16,150 bases of DNA from an uncultured Eubacteriales bacterium. GTDB lineage: Bacteria > Bacillota > Clostridia > Christensenellales > CAG-138. Below the pieces are notes generated by a model, which was given only the letters and a program-made list of their open reading frames with translations, had not been told where the DNA came from and ran no database searches. Below, one piece after another: positions 6,855-15,015 of the stretch. The stretch covers positions 1 through 16,150 of the forward strand of contig CACXNN010000008.1 in NCBI GenBank assembly GCA_902768995.1. Direction: 5' to 3'. How positions within the stretch are numbered: the stretch's first letter is position 1; each line of letters starts with the position of its first letter. The translations under genes and the position numbers were made by a program.

Positions 6855-8125
6855 CCCGTGAGGAGATCGAGGAGCTGATCCTGGGTTATGTGAAGGAGCA
6901 GGTCCCCGACTATCAGGTGGCCGCCTTTCTCATGGCCGTGGTGTTCCGCGGCATGACGGACCGGGAGACCGCCATCCTCACTGACGTGATGATGCACAGC
7001 GGGGACACGGTGGACCTGTCCCCCCTCAAGGGCATCAAGGTGGACAAGCATTCCACCGGCGGCGTCGGCGATACCACCACCTTGATCGTAGCGCCCCTGG
7101 TGGCAGCCTGCGGCGGCACGGTAGCCAAGATGTCCGGCCGGGGCCTGGGGCATACGGGCGGGACTCTGGATAAGCTGGAATCCATCCCCGGCGTGAACAT
7201 CGAGCAGCCTTTGAACCGGTTCATGGACATCGTCCGGGAGAACGGTCTCGCGGTCATCGGCCAATCCGGCAACCTGGTCCCCGCCGACAAGAAGCTGTAC
7301 GCCCTTCGGGACGTGACCGCCACCATCGGCAGCACACCCCTCATCGCCTCCAGCGTCATGAGCAAGAAGCTGGCCGCCGGGGCGGACGCCATCGTGCTGG
7401 ACGTGAAGGTGGGTTCCGGCGCCTTCATGCGCACGGTGGGGGACGCCAAGAAGCTGGCCTCCCTGATGGTACGCATTGGGGCCCATCTCGGTCGTCGGTG
7501 TGAGGCTATCATCACCGACATGAACCAGCCCCTGGGCCTTGCGGTGGGCAACGCCCTAGAGGTCCAGGAGGCGGTGAACGTCCTATCCGGCCTGGTCCCC
7601 GAGGACGAGCCCCTGGTGGAGGTGAGCCTCCTGTTGGGGGCCCATATGCTCATGCTCAGCGACATCGTCAAGACGGAAGCGGAGGGGAAGGAGAAGCTGC
7701 TCCAGGCCTTGCGCTCCGGCGCGGGGCTTCAAAAGCTGCGCCGGATGATCGAAGCCATGGGCGGCGACCCAGCCTATATCGATGCGGAAAAGATCAAGGA
7801 GCTGTGCCGCGTCCGCCGCCTGGTGGAGGTCTATCCCCTGCAGGACGGGTATCTTGCCGGCCTGGTGGCGGAAAAGATCGGTATCGCCTCCCAGATGCTG
7901 GGGGCCGGTCGGGCCAAGAAGGAGGACGCCATCGATCCGGCGGTGGGCCTCGTCATGCACAAGCGGGTGGGCGATGCCCTTTCCGTCAAGGAGCCCTTCT
8001 GCACCTTGTATGTGAATGATGAATCCCATCTTGAAGAAGCGATAGCCCTGCTCCATGAGAGCATGACCATCTCCCCGGAGAAGCCCGGACCTTCGCCCCT
8101 GGTGTACGCGATCGTGAAGGAGTGA
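6806..8125 (+). CDS. pdp: Pyrimidine-nucleoside phosphorylase
   Basis: A 439-residue enzyme that reversibly phosphorolyses uridine, thymidine and deoxyuridine to base plus (deoxy)ribose-1-phosphate in nucleoside salvage. It matches the Bacillus Pdp type along its length. 'MRIVDIIEKKRDGGELT' forms the N-terminal helices, 'KVDKHSTGGVGDTTT' is the phosphate-binding loop, and 'KMSGRGLGHTGGTLDKLES' is the signature. 'IGQSGNLVPADKKLYALRDVT' and 'IASSVMSKKLAAGADA' follow, then the C-terminal domain with 'LGAGRAKKEDAIDPAVG'. Length is normal (about 430-440). AGGAGG (6792-6797) lies eight bases before the start, inside the preceding gene. The alternative name is thymidine phosphorylase (deoA); the KHSTGG and 'LVPADKKLYALRDVT' pattern is shared by both, and the close match to Bacillus Pdp makes the broader-specificity enzyme more likely. 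No other nucleoside-catabolic genes are adjacent. Confidence 0.95.
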   Translation: MRIVDIIEKKRDGGELTREEIEELILGYVKEQVPDYQVAAFLMAVVFRGMTDRETAILTDVMMHSGDTVDLSPLKGIKVDKHSTGGVGDTTTLIVAPLVAACGGTVAKMSGRGLGHTGGTLDKLESIPGVNIEQPLNRFMDIVRENGLAVIGQSGNLVPADKKLYALRDVTATIGSTPLIASSVMSKKLAAGADAIVLDVKVGSGAFMRTVGDAKKLASLMVRIGAHLGRRCEAIITDMNQPLGLAVGNALEVQEAVNVLSGLVPEDEPLVEVSLLLGAHMLMLSDIVKTEAEGKEKLLQALRSGAGLQKLRRMIEAMGGDPAYIDAEKIKELCRVRRLVEVYPLQDGYLAGLVAEKIGIASQMLGAGRAKKEDAIDPAVGLVMHKRVGDALSVKEPFCTLYVNDESHLEEAIALLHESMTISPEKPGPSPLVYAIVKE

Positions 8126-8127
8126 GC

Positions 8128-10683
8128 ATGGACCATCCCTTTATCATCATCGACGGGAACAGCTTGATGTATCGGGCGTTCTTCGCCCTCCAGACGCCCA
8201 TGAACAGCCGGGACGGCACACCTACGGGCGCGCTCCACGGCTTTTTGGGCATGCTCCTCAAGCTGGTGGATCGAAAACCCAGCCATATGGCCGTGGCCTT
8301 CGACGTGCACGGGCCCACTTTCCGTCACCTGAAATACGACGAATACAAGGCCGGCCGTCGGCCCACGCCGGACGAGCTCAGGACCCAGATGCCCATTCTG
8401 AAGGACCTCCTGCGGGAGATGGACATCGCCGTGGTGGAGTGCTCCTCCTACGAGGCGGACGACATCCTGGGCACCCTGTCCCGGCGGGCGGAGAAGGCTG
8501 GCCTGGACGTGCTACTGGTCACGGGGGATCGGGACGCCCTGCAGCTAACCACCGATCACACCCACGTGCTCCTCACCAAGAAGGGCATCACGGACACGGT
8601 GGAATACGATCCTGAAACGCTGAAGGAGGCCTACGGCCTTACCCCGGATCACATGCGGGATTTGAAGGCACTGATGGGGGATCCTTCCGACAATATCCCT
8701 GGGGTGCCCGGCGTGGGGGAGAAGACCGCCTTGAAGCTCCTGGAAAGCTACGGCGATTTGGACGGCGTGTATGCCCATAAAGATGAGATCAAGGGAAAGC
8801 TGGGGGAACGAGTTCGGGAGAACGAAGCCTCTGCCCGCCTCAGCTACTGGCTGGGCACCATAACCACCGTCGCCCCCGTGGAGACGGAGTTGAAGGACTG
8901 CCTGTTCGACGAAGGCAAGCTGTCCAGTGCTCGGGAAAGCCTGGAAAAGCTGGGGTTGAGGAGCATCCTGTCCCGGCTGCCCGCAGCGGAGGAAAACAAA
9001 CCCAAGGCGGATCGGCCCGTCTGCGAAACGGTGGAGCTCACCTCTTTGGAGGATGTGGGGACCATCGCCCGTGCTCATGAAGACTCTGACCAGCTGGCGC
9101 TGATCATCGCGCCGGGATTCTCCTTCGCATACGACGGAGAAAAGTCCTATCAGTTCATCGGCGGCAACACCCTCTTCGACGAGCCGGTGACGCGCAGGGA
9201 GCTGCTGGAGGTCCTTTTCTCTGGCAAGCCTAAAAGGGTGCTGACCTTCGACAAAAAGGCCCTGCTGCACGCCTGGCGGGAGGACGGCGTCACCCCGTCG
9301 CCTATCCTGTTCGACGCCATGATCGCCGACTATCTCTTGAACAGCAACCACCCCATCGATAGCTTCGCGGCCCTCTGCTTCGAGCGCATGAACAGCAAAA
9401 CGCCCACTGCCGGGCTGCTGTTCCCGCTGATGGAGGAGATGATGGCGGAGCTGACCGATAAGGGCATGGGCTTCCTCTACGACCAGGTGGAGATGCCCCT
9501 TGCAGACGTGCTCTTCTCCATGGAGAGCATGGGATTCGCCCTGGATCGTTCGGTGCTCTCTCACCTCCATGAGGTGTTCTCCCAGCGGCAAGCCGATCTG
9601 GCGGAGCAGATATACGCCCAGGCGGGAGAGCGGTTCAACATCCTGTCCACCAAGCAGCTGGGGACCATCCTCTTTGAAAAGCTGGGCCTGCCCCCGCAGA
9701 AGAAGAACAAGACCGGCTATTCCACCGACAGCGACACCCTGGAAGCTCTGAAGGACAGGCACCCCATCGTGCCGCTGATCACGGAGTACCGCTTCGTCGC
9801 CAAGGTGGACGCCACCTTTGTGGAGGGGCTTTTAAAATCCATAGCCGACGACGGCCGGGTCCACACCAGCTTTAAACAGTGCGTGACGGCAACAGGCCGC
9901 ATCTCCAGCGCGGAGCCCAATCTCCAAAACATCCCCGTGCGCACGGCGGAGGGGCGGGAGATCCGAAAAGCCTTCGTGGCGTCCCCGGGCAACGTGCTGG
10001 TGGGGGCGGACTACTCCCAGATCGAGCTACGGCTTTTGGCACACATCAGCGGGGACGAGAATCTGATCGACGCCTTCAACTCCGGGGCCGATATCCACCG
10101 GCGTACGGCGGCGGAGGTGTTCCATACCCCCTTCGACGGGGTGACCAAGGAGCAGCGCAGCGCCGCCAAGGCCGTGAACTTCGGCATCGTCTACGGCATC
10201 TCCGACTTCGGCCTCGCCCAAAACCTGGGCATACCCGTGAAGACAGCGGGCAGTTACATCAAGCGGTATTTTGAGCGCTACCCCGGCGTTCAGGCGTATT
10301 TGAAGGGCTGCGTGTCGGAAGCCAAGGAAAAGGGCTACGCCCAGACCATCTACGGCCGCCGCCGTCCCATGCCGGAGCTGAAGAGCAGCAACTACAACAC
10401 CCGGAGCTTCGGCGAACGGGTGGCCATGAACATGCCCATCCAGGGCAGCGCCGCGGACATCATCAAGATCGCCATGGTCCACGTGGACAAGGCGTTGCGG
10501 GAGGCGGGCCTGCAGGGACGGCTGGTGCTGCAGATCCACGACGAGCTGATCGTGGACGCCCCAGAAGGGGAGGCCGAGACCATCCGGCAGCTCATGGAAT
10601 CCTGCATGGAACAGGTGGCCGACCTGAAGGTGAAGCTGATCGCCGAGGCAGCCACCGGGAAGAGCTGGTACGATACGAAATGA
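8128..10683 (+). CDS. polA: DNA polymerase I
   Basis: An 851-residue family A polymerase for Okazaki-fragment processing and repair synthesis. Residues 1 to about 290 are the 5'-3' flap nuclease, with 'IIIDGNSLMYR' (D9), 'YEADDILG' and 'VTGDRDALQL'. The middle (about 300-460) has the 3'-5' exonuclease fold, but the usual FDTET motif is replaced by 'ALIIAPGFSF'. Only traces such as 'FDAMIADYLLNS' remain, so proofreading is probably lost, as in Bacillus and Thermus enzymes. The polymerase domain has 'TATGRISSAEPNLQNIP', motif A 'DYSQIELR' (D628), motif B with K681 and F685 (NFGIVYG; Phe favours discrimination against dideoxynucleotides), and motif C 'IHDEL' (D805, E806). The start ATG at 8128 lies five bases after AAGGAG, two bases past the pdp stop; an upstream GTG at 8122 is less likely because it overlaps that site. 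coaE follows with an ATGA overlap, a common Bacillota pairing. Confidence 0.97.
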   Translation: MDHPFIIIDGNSLMYRAFFALQTPMNSRDGTPTGALHGFLGMLLKLVDRKPSHMAVAFDVHGPTFRHLKYDEYKAGRRPTPDELRTQMPILKDLLREMDIAVVECSSYEADDILGTLSRRAEKAGLDVLLVTGDRDALQLTTDHTHVLLTKKGITDTVEYDPETLKEAYGLTPDHMRDLKALMGDPSDNIPGVPGVGEKTALKLLESYGDLDGVYAHKDEIKGKLGERVRENEASARLSYWLGTITTVAPVETELKDCLFDEGKLSSARESLEKLGLRSILSRLPAAEENKPKADRPVCETVELTSLEDVGTIARAHEDSDQLALIIAPGFSFAYDGEKSYQFIGGNTLFDEPVTRRELLEVLFSGKPKRVLTFDKKALLHAWREDGVTPSPILFDAMIADYLLNSNHPIDSFAALCFERMNSKTPTAGLLFPLMEEMMAELTDKGMGFLYDQVEMPLADVLFSMESMGFALDRSVLSHLHEVFSQRQADLAEQIYAQAGERFNILSTKQLGTILFEKLGLPPQKKNKTGYSTDSDTLEALKDRHPIVPLITEYRFVAKVDATFVEGLLKSIADDGRVHTSFKQCVTATGRISSAEPNLQNIPVRTAEGREIRKAFVASPGNVLVGADYSQIELRLLAHISGDENLIDAFNSGADIHRRTAAEVFHTPFDGVTKEQRSAAKAVNFGIVYGISDFGLAQNLGIPVKTAGSYIKRYFERYPGVQAYLKGCVSEAKEKGYAQTIYGRRRPMPELKSSNYNTRSFGERVAMNMPIQGSAADIIKIAMVHVDKALREAGLQGRLVLQIHDELIVDAPEGEAETIRQLMESCMEQVADLKVKLIAEAATGKSWYDTK

Positions 10684-11297
10684 GCACCTATGCACCCATC
10701 GGCCTGACGGGAGGCATCGCCTCCGGCAAAACCACCGTCGCCCAGCTCTTCCGATCCTGGGGCGCCTTCGTGGCGGACGCGGACGACATATCCCGTCACG
10801 CCCTCGATGTGGGCACCCCCTGCTACGAGCAGACAGTGGGAACCTTTGGACGACATATCCTGCTGCCCGACGGGGCCATAGATCGTAAGAAGGTGGCGTC
10901 CATCGTCTTCTCCGACCCAGAGGCCCTTGCGGTGTTGAACGGGATCATCCATCCCTATGTGCATGAGGTGATCCTCACAGATTCTGAAAGGGTCTTTTCC
11001 GAGACGCCTCGGCGTCTGATCGTTTGGGACGTGCCGCTGCTGTTCGAAACCGGGTATGATAGAGAGGTGGGCAAGACCGTGGTGGTCACTGCCCGGCAGA
11101 GCCTGCGCATCCAGCGCATCGTGGCGCGGGACGGCTCCACCAAGGCGGCGGCCCTGCGGCGGATACGGGCCCAGATGCCGGATCGGGAAAAGGTCAAGCG
11201 GGCCGATATGGTCATCCGCAACAACGGCTCCCTGGAGGAGCTGGAAACAAGAACGAGGGAAGTGTTTGATGAGCTCCTGGAAACTATGGATCGATGA
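10680..11297 (+). CDS. coaE: Dephospho-CoA kinase
   Basis: A 205-residue kinase for the last step of coenzyme A synthesis: ATP phosphorylates the 3'-hydroxyl of dephospho-CoA. The P-loop 'GLTGGIASGKTT' lies at residues 8-19 (K17). 'DADDISRHAL' gives the catalytic Asp region, 'LIVWDVPLLFETGYD' the CoA-binding segment, and 'RRIRAQMPDREKVKRADMVIRNNGS' the conserved LID/C-terminal region. Length is typical (about 200). The start codon overlaps the polA stop as ATGA. The last 29 bases overlap the transglycosylase gene. Confidence 0.96.
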   Translation: MSTYAPIGLTGGIASGKTTVAQLFRSWGAFVADADDISRHALDVGTPCYEQTVGTFGRHILLPDGAIDRKKVASIVFSDPEALAVLNGIIHPYVHEVILTDSERVFSETPRRLIVWDVPLLFETGYDREVGKTVVVTARQSLRIQRIVARDGSTKAAALRRIRAQMPDREKVKRADMVIRNNGSLEELETRTREVFDELLETMDR

Positions 11298-11877
11298 TCA
11301 TAAGCTGGTCTGCGCCTTATTGGCGCTGATCCTGCTGGCAGCGCTGCTGTGCGGCTATTTCTTCTACGGCCGTCCGGCCCTGCTGCGCTCCAAATACAAG
11401 CTGGCCTATGAGGCGGAAATACTGGCGTCGGCGGAGGAATTCGACCTGGACCCCTATCTGGTGTGCGGCGTCATCTTCACGGAGAGCGCTTTTCGCCCTG
11501 AGGCCAGGAGCAACGTGGGTGCCCTGGGCCTGATGCAGCTCATGCCCGCCACGGGCTTGGAGGAAGCGGAGCTGCTGGAGATCGAGGGCGTGACGGAGGA
11601 TCGGCTCACGGAACCGGCATTGAATATCCGCCTGGGCTGCAACTATTTGAGGAAGCTGCTGGACGAGTTCGGCACCGAGAGCGTGGCGCTGGCCGCCTAT
11701 AACGCCGGGCCTGGCCGGGTCCGTCAGTGGCTGAAGGAGTATGGGAAGAAGGAGGACGGGTCCATCCTCTACATTCCTTACCCCGAGACCAACAAGTATG
11801 TGGGTCGGGTCCAGAGCGCCAAGGGCGTTTATGAGCGGCTGTATCCCGATCTTGCGCAGAGGAACGGAGACCACTGA
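11269..11877 (+). CDS. Membrane-anchored lytic transglycosylase (SLT domain)
   Basis: A 202-residue Slt70/MltE-type murein lytic transglycosylase, which cleaves the MurNAc-GlcNAc bond to leave a 1,6-anhydro end. An N-terminal hydrophobic segment at about 13-33 anchors it, with the catalytic domain outside. The SLT motifs are 'GVIFTESAF' with the catalytic Glu at residue 72, then 'GALGLMQLMPATG', 'NIRLGCNYLRKLL' and 'ALAAYNAGPGRV'. The end has the family's 'YPETNKYVGRV'. I chose ATG 11269 because it has GAGGGA eight bases upstream and gives a clean signal anchor; longer readings of the frame run through coaE in the wrong frame. The polA-coaE-SLT order recurs in Clostridia (general knowledge), so the link to wall growth is by operon only. 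One base separates it from lspA. Confidence 0.93.
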   Translation: MSSWKLWIDDHKLVCALLALILLAALLCGYFFYGRPALLRSKYKLAYEAEILASAEEFDLDPYLVCGVIFTESAFRPEARSNVGALGLMQLMPATGLEEAELLEIEGVTEDRLTEPALNIRLGCNYLRKLLDEFGTESVALAAYNAGPGRVRQWLKEYGKKEDGSILYIPYPETNKYVGRVQSAKGVYERLYPDLAQRNGDH

Positions 11878-11878
11878 T

Positions 11879-12379
11879 ATGGAGTTTGTGTTGGCGATCG
11901 TGATCCTGTTGCTGGATCAAGGCACGAAGATTTGGGCCGAGAGAGCCCTCAGCCGTCAGCCCCTGGTGTTGATTCCCGGGGCGCTGGAATTGACGTATCT
12001 GGAGAATCGCGGGGCGGTCTGGGGGCTCATGCAGGGCTGGCGGATCGTGTTCCTGGTAGCTACCTTCGTCTTCTTATGCATCCTCGTCTGGTTTTACGCC
12101 AAAAAGCGGAAGGATATGACGGTGCTCACCCGCGTCATCCTGTCCCTTCTGTTCGCCGGGGCCATCGGCAACCTGATCGACCGGGTCTTTCTGGGCTACG
12201 TGCGGGACATGATCTATTTCAGCCTCATCAATTTCCCTGTGTTCAACGTGGCGGACAGCGCCATCACCATCGCCGCGGCCCTGCTGGTGATCGAGACGTT
12301 CTTCGTGAAGGGCAAAACCACCACTTTCGATCTGATGGAATCATGCTTTCCCAAGAAGGAAAAGAAAACTGAACCATGA
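11879..12379 (+). CDS. lspA: Lipoprotein signal peptidase (signal peptidase II)
   Basis: A 166-residue polytopic membrane aspartyl protease that cuts the signal peptide of diacylglyceryl-modified prolipoproteins just before the lipidated Cys. Four hydrophobic segments are visible: about 1-13, 54-76, 87-100 and 125-144. Catalytic aspartates are D101 in 'AGAIGNLIDRV' and D126 in 'FNVADSAI', and the conserved 'DQGTK' is near residue 14. The usual 'NxGAAFG' loop reads 'ENRGAVWG', keeping the Asn and Gly. The C-terminus is a basic tail rich in Lys and Glu. The start ATG lies nine bases after GGAG (11866-11869), one base past the transglycosylase stop. The pairing with an RluD-type gene directly downstream is the classic Bacillota order. 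A predicted lipoprotein two genes downstream is a likely substrate. Confidence 0.96.
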   Translation: MEFVLAIVILLLDQGTKIWAERALSRQPLVLIPGALELTYLENRGAVWGLMQGWRIVFLVATFVFLCILVWFYAKKRKDMTVLTRVILSLLFAGAIGNLIDRVFLGYVRDMIYFSLINFPVFNVADSAITIAAALLVIETFFVKGKTTTFDLMESCFPKKEKKTEP

Positions 12380-13317
12380 ATGCCGAGGAATTGCTCATCG
12401 CGGATAAGGAATACCGGCGGCTGGACCTTTGCCTGTCGGAAATGACGGAGCTGTCCCGCTCACGGGCCCAGAGCCTGATCGAGGAGGGGCTGGTATCCGT
12501 CAACGGCCGTCCCTGCCGACGGAGCGACGTGGTCCGACTTGGCGATACGGTCCGATACACGGTGCCCGAAGCAAAGCCCATCGAGCTGGTTCCGGAGGAC
12601 ATCCTTTTGGATATCGTATACGAGGATGAGGATATCTGCGTGGTGAACAAGCCCCGGGGCATGGTGGTCCATCCGGCGGTGGGGAACGAGTCGGGGACGC
12701 TGGTGAACGCGCTGCTGTATCATTTCGGCGACCTTTCCTCCATCGGCGGCGAGATACGTCCCGGCATCGTCCATCGGATCGACAAGATGACCAGCGGCCT
12801 GCTGGTGGTGGCGAAGAACGACACGGCCCATGAGAGGTTGGCCCGTCAGTTTGCCGATCATTCCGCTCATCGAAGCTATATCGCCCTGGTGGCGGGGAAC
12901 ATCCGGGAGGATGCCGGCACAGTGAACGCGCCCATCGGTCGCCATCCCACCGAGCGAAAGCGCATGGCGGTGGTGGAGAACGGCCGCCGAGCCGTGACCC
13001 ATTTTCGGGTGCTGTATCGGTTTTCCAGCGTGACCGTCCTTGCTCTGGAGCTGGAGACGGGGCGGACCCATCAGATCCGCGTCCATATGGCCCACATCCA
13101 TCATCCGGTGGTGGGGGACCAGGTCTATTCCAGCGGCAAAAATGCCCTGGGCATGGAGGGGCAGGCCCTTCACGGCTGGCGGCTGCAACTGACGCATCCG
13201 GTGACGGGAGAGCCCATGTCCTTCGAGGCGCCTTTGCCGGAGGACATGCGGCGCGCGCTGAAGCGGCTGGGGTATCCCGGTGAGTTCCCCTTGCCGAAGG
13301 AGGAGATCGTTACATGA
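12376..13317 (+). CDS. rluD: RluD-family 23S rRNA pseudouridine synthase (YlyB-like)
   Basis: A 313-residue RluA/RluC/RluD-family pseudouridine synthase. An S4 RNA-binding domain lies at about 14-65 ('RLDLCLSEM', 'SRSRAQSLIEEGLVSVNGR'). The catalytic domain has 'VVNKPRGMVVHPAVGN', then the active-site loop 'HRIDKMTSGLLVVAKN' with nucleophile Asp136, and 'ETGRTHQIRVHMAHI' near the end. The family usually has HRLDKDTSG, so Asp-to-Met after Lys is a small oddity; the catalytic Asp is intact. The start overlaps the lspA stop as ATGA, matching the Bacillus lspA-ylyB arrangement. The exact uridine targets cannot be told; rluD is used in the broad family sense. Confidence 0.91.
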   Translation: MNAEELLIADKEYRRLDLCLSEMTELSRSRAQSLIEEGLVSVNGRPCRRSDVVRLGDTVRYTVPEAKPIELVPEDILLDIVYEDEDICVVNKPRGMVVHPAVGNESGTLVNALLYHFGDLSSIGGEIRPGIVHRIDKMTSGLLVVAKNDTAHERLARQFADHSAHRSYIALVAGNIREDAGTVNAPIGRHPTERKRMAVVENGRRAVTHFRVLYRFSSVTVLALELETGRTHQIRVHMAHIHHPVVGDQVYSSGKNALGMEGQALHGWRLQLTHPVTGEPMSFEAPLPEDMRRALKRLGYPGEFPLPKEEIVT

Positions 13318-14735
13318 AACGCTTGAGCTGTATCCTGCTTGCCCTGCTGCTGCTCGTAGGCTGCAGACAGAGGACCATATCTCCACGCCCGGAGAGCAAG
13401 GGAGACTATATCGCCCACGAGATGCCGACCGCTGCTCCAACCATCCAGCCGCCGCAGGCCTCGCCTACGCCAGCGGTCACGGAACCGCCTCGGCCTGCTT
13501 TAGCTACCTTCGCGCCCGTGTCCGATACGGAGCCCCTCTTTGCGGAGGAAGTGCTCTCCCAGGACGGGGAGCCGATCTTTTCTCAGATCCGCGCCTTGCT
13601 TTCGGACAAGGATCTTTCCAAGCAGGATTTCCATAATCGCCTTTCCGCCATCATCGCTCAGGCAGAAGAGATGGATCAAACCCTTCGACTCCTTTTTGAA
13701 AGGGGCCGGACGCTGACGGAGGAACGAAAGGAAAGCACTATCGACGTCCTGAGGGAGCTCGTGTCTGATGGCATGGTGGCCGATCTTGAGGATACCTATT
13801 CGAAATGCGGCGGAGAGGGAGAAGCATTGCCCATAGAGGCGTATCGTGAATCCATCGACGCCCTGCTGCAGGACCTCGTCTCCATGGAGCCAAGGACGGT
13901 ATCCTTCTTCACCTTGAGCAGGAACGGCGCCAGGGAATATATGACTGTTCTATCAAGATATATGGGAGAACCCGTCGATCTCGATACGATATGGAACGCC
14001 TTGGACGAGCTCTGTCAAACGGAGGCCTATGCTCTCAGCGCCGCCATTAAGGCCGATCCGGAAGTCGTGCGCAGGAAGGAGCCCATATCGTTGGGCTCGT
14101 TTGACAGGAACCTGTCCCTGCTGCGCCGGATCAACCAAAACCTTTGCTCCCTGCCGGATGAATCCTTGCTGCCGGTCACCTATGTGACCGAACAGGAAAA
14201 GGAGATGGACCTGCTGCAGCTCGCTTTCCGCTATTACCCGGGCATGACGTTTCTGAAGGCCTATGGCGCGCAGGCCCCAGAGGAACAACAGGCCCGATGG
14301 GCCAGCGCACCAAACGGATATCTGGCAGGCCTCGCGGTGCATGGTTCCTATGCCGTCATCTCCTACCTGGAAAGCTTTGAGCTTGAATACGTCCAGTATC
14401 GCTGGTACGAGGAGATGCTGTATAAAACCTTGACGGGCATCTCGGCCCTGCTGATCCACTATTACGGCTATTCCGAGGCGGACTTGGCGGAATACCTGAA
14501 GAGCTGGGGCGCCGAGTCCTTCACCGAATACCTGTATAATGCCGCCATGTTCGATCCCTTCGAGTGTGTGATCGCTTCCTACGGGTATTATCAATATCTG
14601 GACATCTGTCAGGCCGCCTTGGACGCAGGCTGCGAAAACGAACAGCGGTTTCTCCAGGATTACCTGGCGGCCGGTCCTGCGCCCTTCCGGGAGCTGAAAG
14701 AATATATGGTCAGCCTGTACCAAATTGAAGGTTGA
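13314..14735 (+). CDS. Lipoprotein, degenerate DUF885-like protein lacking the metal motif
   Basis: A 473-residue predicted lipoprotein. A hydrophobic signal peptide ends in the lipobox L-V-G-C, with the lipidated Cys at residue 17. A Pro/Thr/Ala-rich linker follows at about 40-65. The rest is helical. From memory of DUF885 proteins, several segments align: 'NGAREYMTVLSRYMG' (family: GKxYYxxLxxxxTG), 'AFRYYPGMTFLKAYGA' at 304-319 (family: AHEGYPGHxYQ), 'GYLAGLA' at 335-341 (family: GYxEGWA), 'LIHYYGYSEADLAEYL' and the C-terminal 'AAGPAPFRELKEYM'. At the metal site the His, Glu and His are replaced by F305, R306 and M311, so it would not be an active metallopeptidase. The reading frame is intact, so it is not an ordinary pseudogene. 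It starts in an ATGA overlap with rluD, with AAGGAGG ten bases upstream. Family assignment is by eye and could be wrong. Confidence 0.72.
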   Translation: MKRLSCILLALLLLVGCRQRTISPRPESKGDYIAHEMPTAAPTIQPPQASPTPAVTEPPRPALATFAPVSDTEPLFAEEVLSQDGEPIFSQIRALLSDKDLSKQDFHNRLSAIIAQAEEMDQTLRLLFERGRTLTEERKESTIDVLRELVSDGMVADLEDTYSKCGGEGEALPIEAYRESIDALLQDLVSMEPRTVSFFTLSRNGAREYMTVLSRYMGEPVDLDTIWNALDELCQTEAYALSAAIKADPEVVRRKEPISLGSFDRNLSLLRRINQNLCSLPDESLLPVTYVTEQEKEMDLLQLAFRYYPGMTFLKAYGAQAPEEQQARWASAPNGYLAGLAVHGSYAVISYLESFELEYVQYRWYEEMLYKTLTGISALLIHYYGYSEADLAEYLKSWGAESFTEYLYNAAMFDPFECVIASYGYYQYLDICQAALDAGCENEQRFLQDYLAAGPAPFRELKEYMVSLYQIEG

Positions 14736-14760
14736 CAAACGCTCCCTGGGGGAGTAGAAT
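14732..14760 (+). promoter_or_regulatory. Strong sigma-A-type promoter for valS
   Basis: A perfect -35 box TTGACA (14732-14737) and a -10 box TAGAAT (14755-14760, 5/6) are separated by exactly 17 bases. The -35 box contains the TGA stop codon (14733-14735) of the upstream lipoprotein gene. Transcription should start at about 14765-14768, just before T-box Stem I. This is the best promoter match in the window. Confidence 0.85.
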
Positions 14761-14764
14761 CATC

Positions 14765-15015
14765 GCAAATATGGGCTGTGAGAAAGAGGAGTACACCCCA
14801 TTTCTTCTCAGAGAGGCGTCCGCACTGCTGAAAGGGCGCTGTCGAGATCGGGTGGAAGGTCGCTTTTTAGCCCTGCGGCGGGAAAGCCGAAAGGCGAGTA
14901 GTGCCGCACGCAGACGCTGCGTTATAGCTTCGAGGGAAACGGGGGAGACTCCGTTTAACAAAGGTGGTACCGCGAGCGCCCGCTTCGTCCTTTGACGAAG
15001 CGGGCGATTTGTTTT
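14765..15015 (+). ncRNA. T-box riboswitch (valine, GUC specifier) upstream of valS
   Basis: A tRNA-sensing leader that lets valS be transcribed when uncharged tRNA-Val builds up. The Stem I base pairs GGGCT (14773-14777) with AGCCC (14869-14873). The loop E motif AGTA is at 14790-14793. CACCC (14794-14798) pairs with GGGTG (14850-14854). The 3' side of the specifier loop reads GAA-G-GTC, so the specifier is GTC (14859-14861), a valine codon read by anticodon GAC. The apical part has an AGAGA bulge at 14810-14814 and a GCTG loop at 14827-14830. A Stem III-like hairpin, AAACGG/CCGTTT, is at 14937-14942 and 14951-14956. The T-box AAGGTGGTACCGCG lies at 14961-14974, with TGGT (14965-14968) to pair with the uncharged tRNA end; the variable T fits discriminator base A. 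The downstream gene confirms the amino acid. Confidence 0.95.
14977..15015 (+). terminator. T-box attenuator terminator of valS
   Basis: A perfect 13-bp stem joins CGCCCGCTTCGTC (14977-14989) to its complement at 14994-15006, across a four-base loop CTTT. The interrupted T-run ATTTGTTTT follows at 15007-15015. Its 5' arm adjoins the T-box sequence, so antiterminator and terminator are mutually exclusive. It also stands in the path of any read-through from the upstream operon, which has no terminator of its own. Confidence 0.93.

Noticed and set aside
8545..9762. A 405-codon minus-strand open frame inside polA
   Set aside because: It is antisense to strongly conserved polA sequence and has no recognisable domain; codon-position GC bias of polA explains the openness.
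13314..14735. Calling the DUF885-like lipoprotein a pseudogene
   Set aside because: The frame is uninterrupted, with an intact signal peptide and ribosome binding site; loss of catalytic residues alone does not make it a broken gene.
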